From JAVBUP01 sp031555175 (GTDB lineage Bacteria; Bacillota_I; Bacilli_A; Erysipelotrichales; Coprobacillaceae): a stretch of 64,000 bases of DNA. The notes under the pieces were generated by a model that was not told the DNA's origin, ran no database searches, and saw nothing but the letters and a program-made list of their open reading frames with translations. The stretch is from the NCBI GenBank assembly GCA_031555175.1, contig JAVBUP010000048.1, positions 3,709 through 67,708 of the forward strand. Reading direction: 5' to 3'. A program made the position numbers and the translations under genes. Positions 33,737-43,114 of this stretch are shown here, in pieces; the stretch's first letter is position 1; each line of letters opens with the position of its first letter.

Positions 33737-34609
33737 TTATTTAGTAATATTTAATTGTACTTCTCTAAAAGATGAATAATTATCAAACTCTATACTGTAT
33801 AATCCGTCACCTAAATATAGAATTGGGAAGTTAAAAGTTCCTTCAGCTCCACTCCTTAATTCACTATCATAAGCTAATGTATTCTTAAAATATGCGTTAA
33901 CTGTTTCCACTCTACTTCCACTTGGACCATACACTGTGTAATAGAACATATTTATTTTACCAGTTGCTGTATTTGTGTTTTTTACCTTAACTGAAACCAT
34001 GGCAACACTTTGACCATTTAAATCACTATATCTATTGTCTACTTTATTCCAAGTAATATCTCCAAATGTAAGTTCATAACCATCAAAAGTAAAAGTATCA
34101 CCAAAACTTATTGTTTTTGGTTTAATATTATCCCTTTCAGCATTAGTTTCATCTGATACATCAAAACTCTTGCCAATATATTGATTACAAGCCTCAACCT
34201 TAGCTAGATCTTCATATATAGATTTTAGATATGAAACTGGTGAGTAATTATATGCTTTAGTAGACTTTACCAAATCACTAGCTAATGAGTTATCATCAGC
34301 AAACTCGTAAAAGTATTTCCACTCTGTTCCATCCATTTTCCCATATACTTTAAAATTAGTTCCTTCATAAACATTAGATGTGAAATTGCTTCTAAATTCT
34401 TTATCTTTGAAACTAATTCCTACTGCTCCATCATCAGTTCCTTTATAAATTGTCTTTGTATATAAAGAGTCTCCCAAATCTTTATAATCAGTTCCAAACT
34501 GTTCAACAAATGCCATCTCACATTCTTCGATTGTATAATCTTTTGTCTTTGATCCACAGCCAACAGCAATACCTGATATTAAAAAACATACTACTAATAA
34601 TTTTTTCAT
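33737..34609 (-). CDS. Lipoprotein with C-terminal DUF4352-like domain
   Basis: Signal peptide MKKLLVVCFLISGIAVGC with a lipobox at Cys18. The middle region (about 30-165) is not recognised. Residues about 170-290 resemble the DUF4352 immunoglobulin-like fold found in many Bacillota lipoproteins (FGDTFTFDGYELTFGD, QSVAMVSVKVKNTN, PILYLGDGLYSIEF). Function unknown, probably surface-exposed binding. ATG 34609 is chosen because the signal peptide begins there and GAGAGG lies ten bases upstream. Confidence 0.75.
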   Translation of the reverse strand: MKKLLVVCFLISGIAVGCGSKTKDYTIEECEMAFVEQFGTDYKDLGDSLYTKTIYKGTDDGAVGISFKDKEFRSNFTSNVYEGTNFKVYGKMDGTEWKYFYEFADDNSLASDLVKSTKAYNYSPVSYLKSIYEDLAKVEACNQYIGKSFDVSDETNAERDNIKPKTISFGDTFTFDGYELTFGDITWNKVDNRYSDLNGQSVAMVSVKVKNTNTATGKINMFYYTVYGPSGSRVETVNAYFKNTLAYDSELRSGAEGTFNFPILYLGDGLYSIEFDNYSSFREVQLNITK

Positions 34610-34781
34610 ATTTTCATTTTCCTCTCTTCTAATTTCTCGTATTAGATAAATCAATTATAGCAGTCTACTTGTTAAATGTCCATACATTTTGTATTTAATT
34701 CTTACAAATCGAAAATAATGAAAGGGAATACAAAAAAAATACTCATAGCTAATAAAATCTATTATCTATAAGTAGTCTTCA

Positions 34782-35402
34782 TTATTTATTTATCTTGATT
34801 CTCAATACTGTCTTAAGTTTATCCACTTCAGTTTTCCTAAAATCACTGATATAAATTTCCTTATGTGTTTTATAACTACGATGATATCCTTGCGATTCTA
34901 CATACTCTTCAAGTTTACTAAACGTAGCCGGCTCATCATCATATGAGCCAAGATGCATTATCTGTGCACATAGTCCTTCTGCCAATTCTTTGAAATAAAC
35001 ATTATCAATATCTATATCTTTTTTTACTTTCTTAGTCAATTCTTTGATTTCATTAAACTTGTCCTCAGTTATAAAATCTGGTTGCCTAATCATCAAAGTC
35101 CATTTCAAATTACTTTTAAGATTTTTATTAAACCCCTTATCAATATCAATCAAATCCCACATCCCTTCTAATGGGAATACAGTATACTCTTGATAGTCTT
35201 TAATCTCTATACCTTTTCTTGGTGCCATCTTTACACTATAACTCATTGTATATAATGATTGAATCGCTTTCTGAAAGTTCTCACTTTGTGGTTCACCTTT
35301 TCCATCGATCATAACATATTTCATCTTTGGTATTTCAATAAGCATAGGACTTTTAGGTAGGTATATATCTTTATAATCTTTCTTATAATCTATTTTTGCC
35401 AT
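34782..35402 (-). CDS. GyrI-like small-molecule-binding domain protein
   Basis: A stand-alone GyrI-like/SOUL-type effector domain of about 207 residues: KYVMIDGKGEP (about 28), QSLYTMSYSVKMAPRKGI (about 46), the EGMWDLID segment and MHLGSYDDEPATFSKLEEYV (about 147). Such proteins bind or degrade hydrophobic cationic compounds, but the ligand here is unknown. It begins one base after the manA stop with no clear ribosome site of its own, so translation is likely coupled to manA. Confidence 0.75.
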   Translation of the reverse strand: MAKIDYKKDYKDIYLPKSPMLIEIPKMKYVMIDGKGEPQSENFQKAIQSLYTMSYSVKMAPRKGIEIKDYQEYTVFPLEGMWDLIDIDKGFNKNLKSNLKWTLMIRQPDFITEDKFNEIKELTKKVKKDIDIDNVYFKELAEGLCAQIMHLGSYDDEPATFSKLEEYVESQGYHRSYKTHKEIYISDFRKTEVDKLKTVLRIKINK

Positions 35403-35403
35403 A

Positions 35404-36285
35404 TTATACACTTGACACTATTACTGTCAATTCTCCTTTCAACACAAAAGACTTTACTTCAGCTGTAACAATAAAACTAGTCCCTGTCACAACATTGTTA
35501 GAATCCACTGTTCCAAAACCATTAACTACTGTAACTAATAAAAATGGTTTATCATTTTTAATCTCATATTTACCATTAATCTCATACTTAGTTATTGTAA
35601 AAAAATTATTTTGTATGAACTGCGTTATCTTATTATCATTACTCTCAATTACATCAATCACATTCTCATATGGCTTAGACGGTATAGTAATTACATTTAG
35701 TGATCTTGCCAAATTTAACTCCCTTAACTTACCATTTTTATCTTTACGATCATAGTCATATAGTCGATATGTTATATCCGAAGACTGCTGGATTTCATAT
35801 ATATAACATCCTGCACCTATTGAATGTATTGTCCCAGCTTCAATATAAAAGAAATCATCTTTCTTAACCGCTATAGGAGTCAACAACTGGTCATACTCAT
35901 TTTTCTCAATGTATGATATTAATTGTTTTTTAAATAACGCATTATGACCTACAGTAATTGTTGCATTATGTTCACAATCAACAAGATACCAGCATTCATT
36001 CTTTCCTAGACTATCCTCATGAAATTTTGCGTATGCATCATTTGGATGAACTTGTACACTTAATTTATCTTTCGCATCAATAAATTTTGCCAATAATGGG
36101 AACTCATCACCCTCTATATTTCCAAACAATTCTCTATTATTTTTCCACACCTCTGACAGAGTTTTATCTTTAAAATCACCATTAATTATTTTGCAATCAC
36201 CATTCTTATGTGCGGAAATCGCCCAACTTTCACTACCCCAAACCATCTCTTTAAAGATTGGCTCCAAAAATATATATTTATCCAT
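35404..36285 (-). CDS. manA: Mannose-6-phosphate isomerase, class I
   Basis: Interconverts fructose 6-phosphate and mannose 6-phosphate, feeding GDP-mannose synthesis. Zinc and substrate residues are in LSVQVHPNDAYA (about 85), KNECWYLVD (about 104), FFYIEAGTIHSIG (about 160) and the arginine segment YRLYDYDR. The 293-residue length is the short Bacillota form. ATG 36285 has GGGAGAGG upstream. It matches functionally the distant manC/phosphomutase/gmd/rmd cluster at 52-58 kb. Confidence 0.9.
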   Translation of the reverse strand: MDKYIFLEPIFKEMVWGSESWAISAHKNGDCKIINGDFKDKTLSEVWKNNRELFGNIEGDEFPLLAKFIDAKDKLSVQVHPNDAYAKFHEDSLGKNECWYLVDCEHNATITVGHNALFKKQLISYIEKNEYDQLLTPIAVKKDDFFYIEAGTIHSIGAGCYIYEIQQSSDITYRLYDYDRKDKNGKLRELNLARSLNVITIPSKPYENVIDVIESNDNKITQFIQNNFFTITKYEINGKYEIKNDKPFLLVTVVNGFGTVDSNNVVTGTSFIVTAEVKSFVLKGELTVIVSSV

Positions 36286-36422
36286 TTTTATTACCTCTCC
36301 CTTATTATACATTTTTTATAAATTAAAAAAAGAATATTAAAACATTAACTCCTTGATACTTAACAATTTCTATAATTAATCTACTTGAATAATCAATATT
36401 TGTTGCGTAAACAAAAACAACC

Positions 36423-36917
36423 TTAATAGTTGTTCTCTTGTCTTTCATGGTTTACTTTATTCTTTTCAATATATGCTTGATAGATATCTTCTTTACTAAA
36501 TCCTAAAATCTTGCCAAGGGCAAAATACATATCTATTAACATATAATAATTATCTTTTGTGTTATTAACCCTTAGTTCTTGAACAATGCCAAAAATATCA
36601 TTAAATAATTGTGTCTTGTTCTTATCAGTAGGCAAAACATCTATAATCTCTCTATCTTGATTAATCTTCATATCAAGACCTAATGACAAAATAAAGTGTA
36701 CTCCATCTACATATTCTTCCAGTATTACACTTCTCTTTGAAGGACCTTTCAAACTCCAATACTTAAAACATCTTGTTTCATTAGCTAATTCACCAAGCTC
36801 AACTAATAAAGCTAAGACTCTCTCTTCAAATAAATTATGTCCATGTAGATTATGCTGCGTAATTATATGATCATTTAATCCTTTTTGCATAGTATACATT
36901 TTTTGTAAATTAAACAT
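36423..36917 (-). CDS. Dimeric all-alpha dUTP diphosphatase (MazG-like)
   Basis: Hydrolyses dUTP to dUMP to keep uracil out of DNA and supply dTMP. The metal-binding helices of the dimeric type are visible: ELGELANETRCFKYWS (about residue 40) and EEYVDGVHFILSLGLD (about 67). The 164-residue length is typical of dUTPase_2. GGGGGG precedes the ATG. It stands alone, separated from manA by about 140 bp with no recognisable gene. Confidence 0.88.
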   Translation of the reverse strand: MFNLQKMYTMQKGLNDHIITQHNLHGHNLFEERVLALLVELGELANETRCFKYWSLKGPSKRSVILEEYVDGVHFILSLGLDMKINQDREIIDVLPTDKNKTQLFNDIFGIVQELRVNNTKDNYYMLIDMYFALGKILGFSKEDIYQAYIEKNKVNHERQENNY

Positions 36918-36960
36918 GTTTATCCCCCCAATAATAGATATTGTACCATATTTATAAATA

Positions 36961-36987
36961 AAGAAAAAGGTGAGTTTTTCTCACCTT
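36961..36987 (-). terminator. Terminator of the trypsin-like lipoprotein gene
   Basis: AAGGTGAG/CTCACCTT stem with a T-rich tail on the minus strand. Confidence 0.8.
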
Positions 36988-36994
36988 AATGCCT

Positions 36995-38605
36995 TTACTT
37001 TTCAATGGAAAACGAAGTTTTACTTATATACGTACCTTTATTCTCTCTTAGCTTATATTCTATCTCTACGATGCCACTATAATGTGTGGCATCTATTCCA
37101 ATATCTTTATCAGTAAGAGAATTTTTAATTTCACTTAAAGGAATCATTATATAATCATTTCCATCAAATAATACATGTTTAAGTGTACTACCAGGTATTG
37201 TCTTTGTGTAAAATAATCTAGTTGTATTCTCTGGAGTATCAACAGTCATTTTCACAACTACACTCTCATAAAGATCAATTGTAATTTCACCATATTCTTT
37301 AGGATCGCCAAATTCATAGTTATGTAATGATACTCCATCGATTGTATAAAATTCATTGCTAATTGCTAAAACTGACTGCTTTGAAGCATTATCATACATT
37401 ATATGCACATAGCTCTCTATTTTTTTAATAGGCATTGGGTAAGAATAGAAAGTAGTATTAATTTTATCGATTTGGATCCAATACATGCATTCAAATACCT
37501 TTGCTCCCTTACTATCTTTAACTACCAAACCAATAATGTTTTGACCAATTTTTAAACCAGTATTACCAGTAACTTCATACGTGTAACTTTTATCAGTAAG
37601 TTCAATTTTAACATCTACGCTTGTAATTCCACCGGGCAGAGCTAATATATGCCCCCCTAGATAATCGCTCTTAGGTATTGTCACATTATTTATTGTGAAT
37701 GATTTAATAGGAATAGTTTTAGTACTTCCTGTACCACTGTTACTTTTTGAACCCCCAGTTTCACTCCCTCCATTTGAAGATGTACCATCATCTTTAGAGT
37801 CATTGCCTGCGTCAGTTCCTTGAGTATTTACAATATATTTATCATTTGGGTAAATATGATCTTTATTATATCCAATTTCTGATAACACTGAACTTAGCGC
37901 ATTAACTGGGCGTTCATCAGTAAGATAGACAACTTTATTATCATTTATCAACTTTTCTATTGCAGTTGACAATGACTCTGCAGAAATAGACATTCCGATT
38001 GATGCATTATCAGAAGCCAAACTTGCCATACCTAATAACTCACCTTTATCATTAATAACTGGACCACCTGAACATCCGGGATTCATTTGTGCATCAGTTT
38101 GTAAATACTCTATACCTCCTGAACTCCTTTTAGCAGATAGCACACCAGCAGTTATAGTTGCACTTCCTTCAATGTTATATGCATAACCAATTGAGTAAAT
38201 AGAGTTTGTTAAACGCAAACTAATTGTTTCTCCAAAATACATTGCTTTTACAGTAGGGTTATCCACACTCAAAATAGCAACATCACTTAATAAATCATTT
38301 GAAACTAAAATGGCATCTTTATTTGATCCATCGGGAAAATCTACACTAATTTTCCCCTCTATATCAACATTATGGCTATTGGTAATTAAGTAGCCAGATT
38401 CATGAAAAAATCCAGTTCCTACTATTACACCTCCAGTAGTCACATTAGTAATTTTCACTACATTATCCTTTATTAAATCGGCTGCCGAAGCACTATTCCC
38501 TTGTTCGAAGGGAATTATCTTCTCAATCTTTTCTGTCTTTACAGTTTTAGAACATCCAATTAAAAATAACATTGAAACTCCAATATATAAAATTAGTCTT
38601 TTCAT
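36995..38605 (-). CDS. Surface lipoprotein with trypsin-like serine protease domain
   Basis: Signal peptide with lipobox LIGC (Cys18). Residues about 45-225 are a DegP-like trypsin domain: His in YLITNSHNVD, Asp in LLSDVAILSV, Ser in MNPGCSGGPVIND. The usual Asn before the catalytic Ser is Cys here. There is no PDZ domain; instead a Gly/Ser/Asn-rich linker (about 265-295) leads to a roughly 240-residue C-terminal beta-rich region of no family I recognise. It may be a protease acting on secreted proteins, with the tail for binding. Confidence 0.8.
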   Translation of the reverse strand: MKRLILYIGVSMLFLIGCSKTVKTEKIEKIIPFEQGNSASAADLIKDNVVKITNVTTGGVIVGTGFFHESGYLITNSHNVDIEGKISVDFPDGSNKDAILVSNDLLSDVAILSVDNPTVKAMYFGETISLRLTNSIYSIGYAYNIEGSATITAGVLSAKRSSGGIEYLQTDAQMNPGCSGGPVINDKGELLGMASLASDNASIGMSISAESLSTAIEKLINDNKVVYLTDERPVNALSSVLSEIGYNKDHIYPNDKYIVNTQGTDAGNDSKDDGTSSNGGSETGGSKSNSGTGSTKTIPIKSFTINNVTIPKSDYLGGHILALPGGITSVDVKIELTDKSYTYEVTGNTGLKIGQNIIGLVVKDSKGAKVFECMYWIQIDKINTTFYSYPMPIKKIESYVHIMYDNASKQSVLAISNEFYTIDGVSLHNYEFGDPKEYGEITIDLYESVVVKMTVDTPENTTRLFYTKTIPGSTLKHVLFDGNDYIMIPLSEIKNSLTDKDIGIDATHYSGIVEIEYKLRENKGTYISKTSFSIEK

Positions 38606-39040
38606 TTTCCCACCTCAACATAAATATACCATTTACTTGTTTATTTTGCAATCACATGATACATGGCAAAACTGGGTAATAAAATAGCAAAATTTCTAAT
38701 AATTGCAATAATAATATTAACACTAAAACCAATGTTGTTGCTCTTAACTATCTGAATTTTCTATACTTCACCAATTAATGTAATAGTATCCTTAACAGAT
38801 TACAGTTTATCAGCTACTTCTTTAGAGTAGTGATGCTTAAATATCTCAACAGTGGTTTCTTGCATAGTTGGAAAGGCACTACATAGCTCGTCAATTCCTC
38901 ATCGGTATCTGTATTAAACAATGTCGGCGAAATAATTATTTAAAATGTATATGTTTAGGCGGCGACTTGATAACTAAAAATGAACACAAAACCACAACTG
39001 CATTCTAGGAGTCTTCAATAAGGAAAGAAAATATAATTTC
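38606..39040. other. Gene-poor stretch with possible decayed coding remnant
   Basis: About 430 bp with no intact gene. On the minus strand near 38815-38925 there are two short coding-like pieces, one ending ELTSYVVPFQ and one reading MQETTVEIFKHHYSKEVADKL, in different frames. They could be a frameshifted remnant. I cannot name a parent family. Confidence 0.25.
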
Positions 39041-39065
39041 AAAAAAAAAGTGAGTATAACTCACT
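39041..39065 (-). terminator. Terminator of infC-rpmI-rplT
   Basis: AGTGAGT/ACTCACT hairpin followed on the minus strand by nine T. Confidence 0.8.
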
Positions 39066-39073
39066 ATTATTGA

Positions 39074-39670
39074 CTATTTTAAAGCAGCAATTAAATCAGC
39101 TTTTTTCATTGCAGAGATACCAGTGATACCTTTTGCTTTAGCCATTTCTTTTAATTCAGCTACTGTTAAAGATTCTAAATCAGCTTTTGGTTCAGCTTTT
39201 ACTTCTTTAACTTCTTTTTTAGCTTCTTTTTCAACTTTTACTTCTTTAGCTACTTTTACTTCAGTCTTTTCAACTTTAGCTGGTTTAACTTCAGTTTTAG
39301 CAACTGCTTTTGGATTTTCTAAAGCCTTTTTTGCTTGATTGCAAATCGCTTCAAATCCTTTTGAATCATGAATTGCAATCTCAGATAACATTTTTCTGTT
39401 AATTTCAATTCCAGCGATTTTTAATCCATGCATTAATTTTGAATATGATAAATCATTCATTCTAGCTGCAGCATTGATACGAGCAATCCATAATTGTCTC
39501 ATTTCACGTTTTAATGCTTTTCTATCTCTATAAGCATAAACTAATGATTTCATTACTTGTTCATGAGCTGTCTTATAAAGTGTATGTTTTGATCCATAGT
39601 ATCCTTTTGCTAATTTTAATACTTTCTTTCTTCTGCGTCTTGTTGTAAATCCGCCTTTAACTCTTGCCAT
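39074..39670 (-). CDS. rplT: Ribosomal protein L20 with C-terminal Rho-N/SAP-like extension
   Basis: Residues 1-117 are a normal L20 (MARVKGGFTTRRRRKKVLKL, KALKREMRQLWIARINAAAR). L20 usually ends near residue 118. Here a Lys/Glu/Ala/Val-rich linker of about 45 residues follows, then a compact domain about 35 residues long (LESLTVAELKEMAKAKGI, then ISAMKKADLIAALK) that looks like a Rho-N or SAP nucleic-acid-binding motif. No frameshift is seen and a single stop ends the chain. L20 is the probable repressor of this operon through the leader upstream. Confidence 0.93.
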   Translation of the reverse strand: MARVKGGFTTRRRRKKVLKLAKGYYGSKHTLYKTAHEQVMKSLVYAYRDRKALKREMRQLWIARINAAARMNDLSYSKLMHGLKIAGIEINRKMLSEIAIHDSKGFEAICNQAKKALENPKAVAKTEVKPAKVEKTEVKVAKEVKVEKEAKKEVKEVKAEPKADLESLTVAELKEMAKAKGITGISAMKKADLIAALK

Positions 39671-39696
39671 TTTTGTGACCTCCTATTTCCTATCTC

Positions 39697-39891
39697 TTAT
39701 AATAAAACTCTTGATTTAATTCTCTTATAATCAGATGGTGAAATAAGAGACGCTTTTCTTAAATTGCGTTTTTGTTTTTGTGTTTTGTTAGCAAACATAT
39801 GTGAAGTATATGCTCTTCCGCGTTTTAATTTTCCGCTTCCAGTTCTTTTTAAGCGTTTTTTAAGTCCGCTATGTGATTTCATTTTTGGCAT
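39697..39891 (-). CDS. rpmI: Ribosomal protein L35
   Basis: 64 residues, MPKMKSHSGLKKRLKRTGSGK..., the standard L35 sequence with the KRKRNLRK-type basic middle. AAAGGAG precedes the ATG. Middle gene of the conserved infC-rpmI-rplT operon. Confidence 0.96.
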   Translation of the reverse strand: MPKMKSHSGLKKRLKRTGSGKLKRGRAYTSHMFANKTQKQKRNLRKASLISPSDYKRIKSRVLL

Positions 39892-39911
39892 GATAAATTT
39901 CTCCTTTAAAT

Positions 39912-40448
39912 TTATTTTTTCTTTGGTGCTAATATCATTGATAATGATCTACCTTCAAGTTTCATCGGTTTTTCAATCAATACATCATCTTTAACTTGTT
40001 CTAAGAAATTAGTAAGAACTCTTTGACCAATATCAATATGAGCCATTTGACGTCCTCTAAATTCTACAGATACTTTAACTTTATCACCATGTTCAATCCA
40101 TTTTTTTGTATTGTTAACACGTGTGTTAAAATCTCCAATATCAATAGAAGGAGACATCTTACATTCCTTAAGAACGATAATTTTTTGATTTTTTCTCATT
40201 TCTTTTTGTTTCTTTTGTTGTTCAAAACGGTATTTACCGTAATCCATAATACGACATACTGGTGTTGGTGCATTTGGCGCCACACACACTAAGTCCAAAT
40301 TATCATTCTCGGCTAAACGTAGGGCATCAAATCTTGATTTAACTCCTATTTGTTCTCCATCTTTTCCAATAACTAAAACTTCTTTGAAACGAATCGATTC
40401 ATTTACTAATTCTCCAGAATTACTTTGAAACTTATTATTACTAATAAT
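39912..40448 (-). CDS. infC: Translation initiation factor IF-3
   Basis: Binds the 30S subunit and checks start-codon pairing. NESIRFKEVLVIGKDGEQIG and CRIMDYGKYRFEQQKKQKE form the N-domain and linker; VEFRGRQMAHIDIGQRVL is the C-domain. There is no ATG near the conserved start. GGAGGTG is followed by ATTATT, so translation should begin at ATT 40448 or 40445, the rare AUU start known from infC in several bacteria and used for autoregulation. Starts further upstream would run through the leader terminator and are not credible. Confidence 0.93.
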   Translation of the reverse strand: MISNNKFQSNSGELVNESIRFKEVLVIGKDGEQIGVKSRFDALRLAENDNLDLVCVAPNAPTPVCRIMDYGKYRFEQQKKQKEMRKNQKIIVLKECKMSPSIDIGDFNTRVNNTKKWIEHGDKVKVSVEFRGRQMAHIDIGQRVLTNFLEQVKDDVLIEKPMKLEGRSLSMILAPKKK

Positions 40449-40612
40449 AGCCACCTCCAAGTGTTTATTAAATAAAAAGTGAGTGCATAGCACCCACATT
40501 ATATCTTCATAATAAAACTTACATACAAGTTCAATTAATCGTGACATTTGCCTATCATCAATAACGATCAGGCGAGAAACAGGTGCTTCTTCTTTCCACT
40601 ACATTTCATTTA
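40449..40612 (-). ncRNA. L20-type leader with attenuator before infC
   Basis: The 160-nt leader ends in a terminator hairpin (40479-40497, GTGGGTGC/GCACTCAC plus T-rich 40471-40478) just before the infC ribosome site. It lies before infC-rpmI-rplT, as in the L20 leader described in Bacillota. L20 binding would favour termination. I did not fold the upstream part in detail. Confidence 0.65.
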
Positions 40613-40619
40613 CTTGTAT

Positions 40620-40648
40620 ATACTACACTATTTGTATAAGTATGTCAA
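40620..40648 (-). promoter_or_regulatory. Promoter of the infC operon
   Basis: -35 TTGACA (40643-40648), 17-bp spacer, -10 TAGTAT (40620-40625). Confidence 0.7.
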
Positions 40649-40666
40649 CATTTTTTATAATTTTAG

Positions 40667-42505
40667 TTAGCGGGCACCCATTCCTCCGCCACCACCTCCG
40701 CCTCCTCCGCCACCAGAGAAGCCACCACCAAATCCTCCACCAGAAGAATCAGATGATAGTGCTGCTTGATAAGATTCTCTTGCACCTACCACACTCTTGC
40801 CAAATCCACTCACTCCATTACTAAATGAGCGGTTATACATATGCATGTAAATATATGGGTAATACGAGCGGTTAGTATACATATAATCTTGATCGTTTAA
40901 CTGAGGATATAAAATAGGCAGTTTCTTTAATACTTGTTTCGCTACACCGATTGCTGTTGCATAAACTAAATATTCCTCCCATTTATCAAGTTCAGGAAGT
41001 TCGGATTCCTTTAATAGCGTTAAATCAGTTAAGAAATTCCTAAACGCTTGCCAAGAGGCATATTCTTCTTGAGCCTCAATGCTTAATCTCTTGAATTGAG
41101 TTGATATCGCAATATTTTGTATCAAAGTAACTAGTAGTAACGATACTGATGCAATGATTGGCATTATATATACATCTGGCAATAAAAGTGATCCCATTAC
41201 AAATAATATTGCAATAAGCGAAAAAGCAAATAGTTTAACTAATTCTTTAGTTTTTATTTTATCTAGTACTTTGTCAATAATACTAACTTTATATAATTCA
41301 TAACTTGCAGTAAATGAATCAAAGAATTTATTTGCTTGCTTTTCATGTTTCTTTATATAACGGTTTATATCATCCATTGAGACTCTACTATCTTTATCAG
41401 TATCAGCCATTTTTACAAACTCAAATACTAGTTTATCATATGAATAAAGTTCAGTATCTAATCTATCAGATATTATGAATAGAGCTTCTTTCTTATTAAT
41501 AAATTCCAATTCCAAATATCTTCTATTGCATAAATCCATTAAGACTGTACTCATTAGATCATCGGTAATATCTTTACCTGCATAGAAGTTTAATAATAAT
41601 CCAACTTCAACTGGTCTCCTGTTTTTATCAATCTCACGATTGTATTTGAAAGAGAACTTAGGTATATATGGTTTTGCTTTCCTTTTAACCATAAATGCTA
41701 ATATTTCATAAAACACTAAAGCGAGGATTGATCCGCCACTTATCACAAATACAGCTATTTTGCTAATTAGGCGTTGCTGATTAGCGTCGTCAGCCCACTT
41801 TGTTTCCTCAGCGATTATATCATCCAGTCTATTTTGATTTACTTCTTTATTTGAAGACACAATCATTTCCCTTGGGAATGCAACTCTTGCCTCCACGAAA
41901 GTATTTTTACTTAAATTAGTGACATCTAAAGCTACTGAGCCATCAGAATTAATAACAACATTACCATTTAATGGACCATGGCCCCATGCTCTTACATTAT
42001 TTTGCGAAGTTTCATTTGGTAAATAGATATTGATCTTCACATTGCCTACATGTTGATCAATTTCATCGCCAACAAATTTCCAATATAACTCAGCTACATC
42101 GTTATACTTTGTAATAACATCAGTTAATGTATACTCAATTGTGTATGTGTAAGATGAATTAGAATAATTTCCAACTAATCCTATTTCATATGCATCGTTT
42201 GTTTCATACACTACAAAACATCCAGCAGATTCTACATCACAATATTTATATTCCCCATTTTGATTGTATGCTTTAGTTACAGTTAAGGAATTAAATCCAC
42301 TTTTTGGGATAGTCTTATAAACATAAGTAAAATCTCCTGAAAAATCGTAGGTAAAAGTCTCTACTACCTCCATAGACCCATCATCTTGAACATAAGCATC
42401 AATATTAATACTTTCAATCTCAAAAGATTTGGCAGATACATTAGGCATAAACATAAAGCTGCTTATAAAAGCAGCTATTATCAAGAAAAGTTTTGTTCTT
42501 TTCAT
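40667..42505 (-). CDS. DUF2207 membrane protein with glycine-rich tail
   Basis: Signal peptide (MKRTKLFLIIAAF to VSAKS), an extracellular DUF2207 domain (about 27-230: VQDDGSMEVVETFTYDF and YTIEYTLTDVITKYNDVAELYWKFVGDE in parts), then membrane helices near 250, 450 and 475 around a cytoplasmic region. The C-terminus is almost pure Gly/Ser/Phe (GGGFGGGFSGGGGGG). The family is often paired with LemA, as here; its role is unknown, perhaps envelope homeostasis. ATG 42505 starts one base after the lemA stop and gives a good signal peptide. Confidence 0.85.
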   Translation of the reverse strand: MKRTKLFLIIAAFISSFMFMPNVSAKSFEIESINIDAYVQDDGSMEVVETFTYDFSGDFTYVYKTIPKSGFNSLTVTKAYNQNGEYKYCDVESAGCFVVYETNDAYEIGLVGNYSNSSYTYTIEYTLTDVITKYNDVAELYWKFVGDEIDQHVGNVKINIYLPNETSQNNVRAWGHGPLNGNVVINSDGSVALDVTNLSKNTFVEARVAFPREMIVSSNKEVNQNRLDDIIAEETKWADDANQQRLISKIAVFVISGGSILALVFYEILAFMVKRKAKPYIPKFSFKYNREIDKNRRPVEVGLLLNFYAGKDITDDLMSTVLMDLCNRRYLELEFINKKEALFIISDRLDTELYSYDKLVFEFVKMADTDKDSRVSMDDINRYIKKHEKQANKFFDSFTASYELYKVSIIDKVLDKIKTKELVKLFAFSLIAILFVMGSLLLPDVYIMPIIASVSLLLVTLIQNIAISTQFKRLSIEAQEEYASWQAFRNFLTDLTLLKESELPELDKWEEYLVYATAIGVAKQVLKKLPILYPQLNDQDYMYTNRSYYPYIYMHMYNRSFSNGVSGFGKSVVGARESYQAALSSDSSGGGFGGGFSGGGGGGGGGGGMGAR

Positions 42506-42506
42506 A

Positions 42507-43061
42507 TTAAAATTGAACTTTAGGAGCTTCTCTATCTTTTGCTTCACTAACTTCAAAATATGTTTCTGGCCCAAATCCAAACATGTTAGCTATAATAACA
42601 GTTGGGAATGATTGTCTACGCCTGTTATAAACCATAACTGAATCGTTATAGAATTGGCGATACTTAGCTAATTTGCTCTCTAATTCTTGGTATTGTCTTT
42701 GGAACTCAACAAAGTTGGTATTTGCTTTTAAATCTGGATATGACTCAGATAATGCAAATAATCTATTTAATGCTCCAACCATCTCTGAACCAGCAATAGC
42801 TGCTTGCTCTTGGCTAGGTGCAGCAACGTATTTATTTCTAGCTGAAATTACTTTTTCTAATGTTTCAGATTCATGTTTTGCATAACCCTTCACTGTTTCA
42901 ACTAAATTAGGCACTGAGTCGGCTCTTTGTTTTAATATAACATCAATTTGTGCCCAACTTGATTTTACATTCTCTCTTTCATGGATTAATCTGTTATATG
43001 CATTAACACACATAACCACAACTATCACTACTACTACGATAAGTCCAATAATATATGGCAT
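42507..43061 (-). CDS. lemA: LemA family protein
   Basis: One N-terminal membrane helix (PYIIGLIVVVVIVVVMCV) followed by a helical bundle: NRLIHERENVKSSWAQIDVILKQRADSVPNLVETVKGYAKHE (in parts), FQRQYQELESKLAKYRQFYND and MVYNRRRQSFPTVIIANMFGF, all typical of LemA. The family's function is not established. ATG 43061 is favoured: AGGAAAGG lies nine bases upstream, whereas ATG 43070 directly abuts it. An inverted repeat sits between its -10 and ribosome site. Confidence 0.9.
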   Translation of the reverse strand: MPYIIGLIVVVVIVVVMCVNAYNRLIHERENVKSSWAQIDVILKQRADSVPNLVETVKGYAKHESETLEKVISARNKYVAAPSQEQAAIAGSEMVGALNRLFALSESYPDLKANTNFVEFQRQYQELESKLAKYRQFYNDSVMVYNRRRQSFPTVIIANMFGFGPETYFEVSEAKDREAPKVQF

Positions 43062-43076
43062 CTTATTCATCCTTTC

Positions 43077-43103
43077 CTGTAGTTGTACTACAGTATTATT
43101 ATA
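43077..43103 (-). promoter_or_regulatory. lemA -10 box and adjacent inverted repeat
   Basis: -10 TATAAT at 43098-43103. CTGTAGT-TGT-ACTACAG at 43077-43093 lies between it and the ribosome site, a possible operator or leader hairpin. Confidence 0.4.
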
Positions 43104-43114
43104 CACTAATGTAT

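Noticed and set aside
36995..38605. HtrA/DegP assignment for the serine-protease lipoprotein
   Set aside because: There is no PDZ domain and the C-terminal half is unrelated, so only the trypsin-like domain is claimed.
40449..40547. N-terminal extension of infC from ATG 40547
   Set aside because: It would translate through the leader terminator and lacks homology to IF-3. The ribosome site points to ATT 40448/40445.
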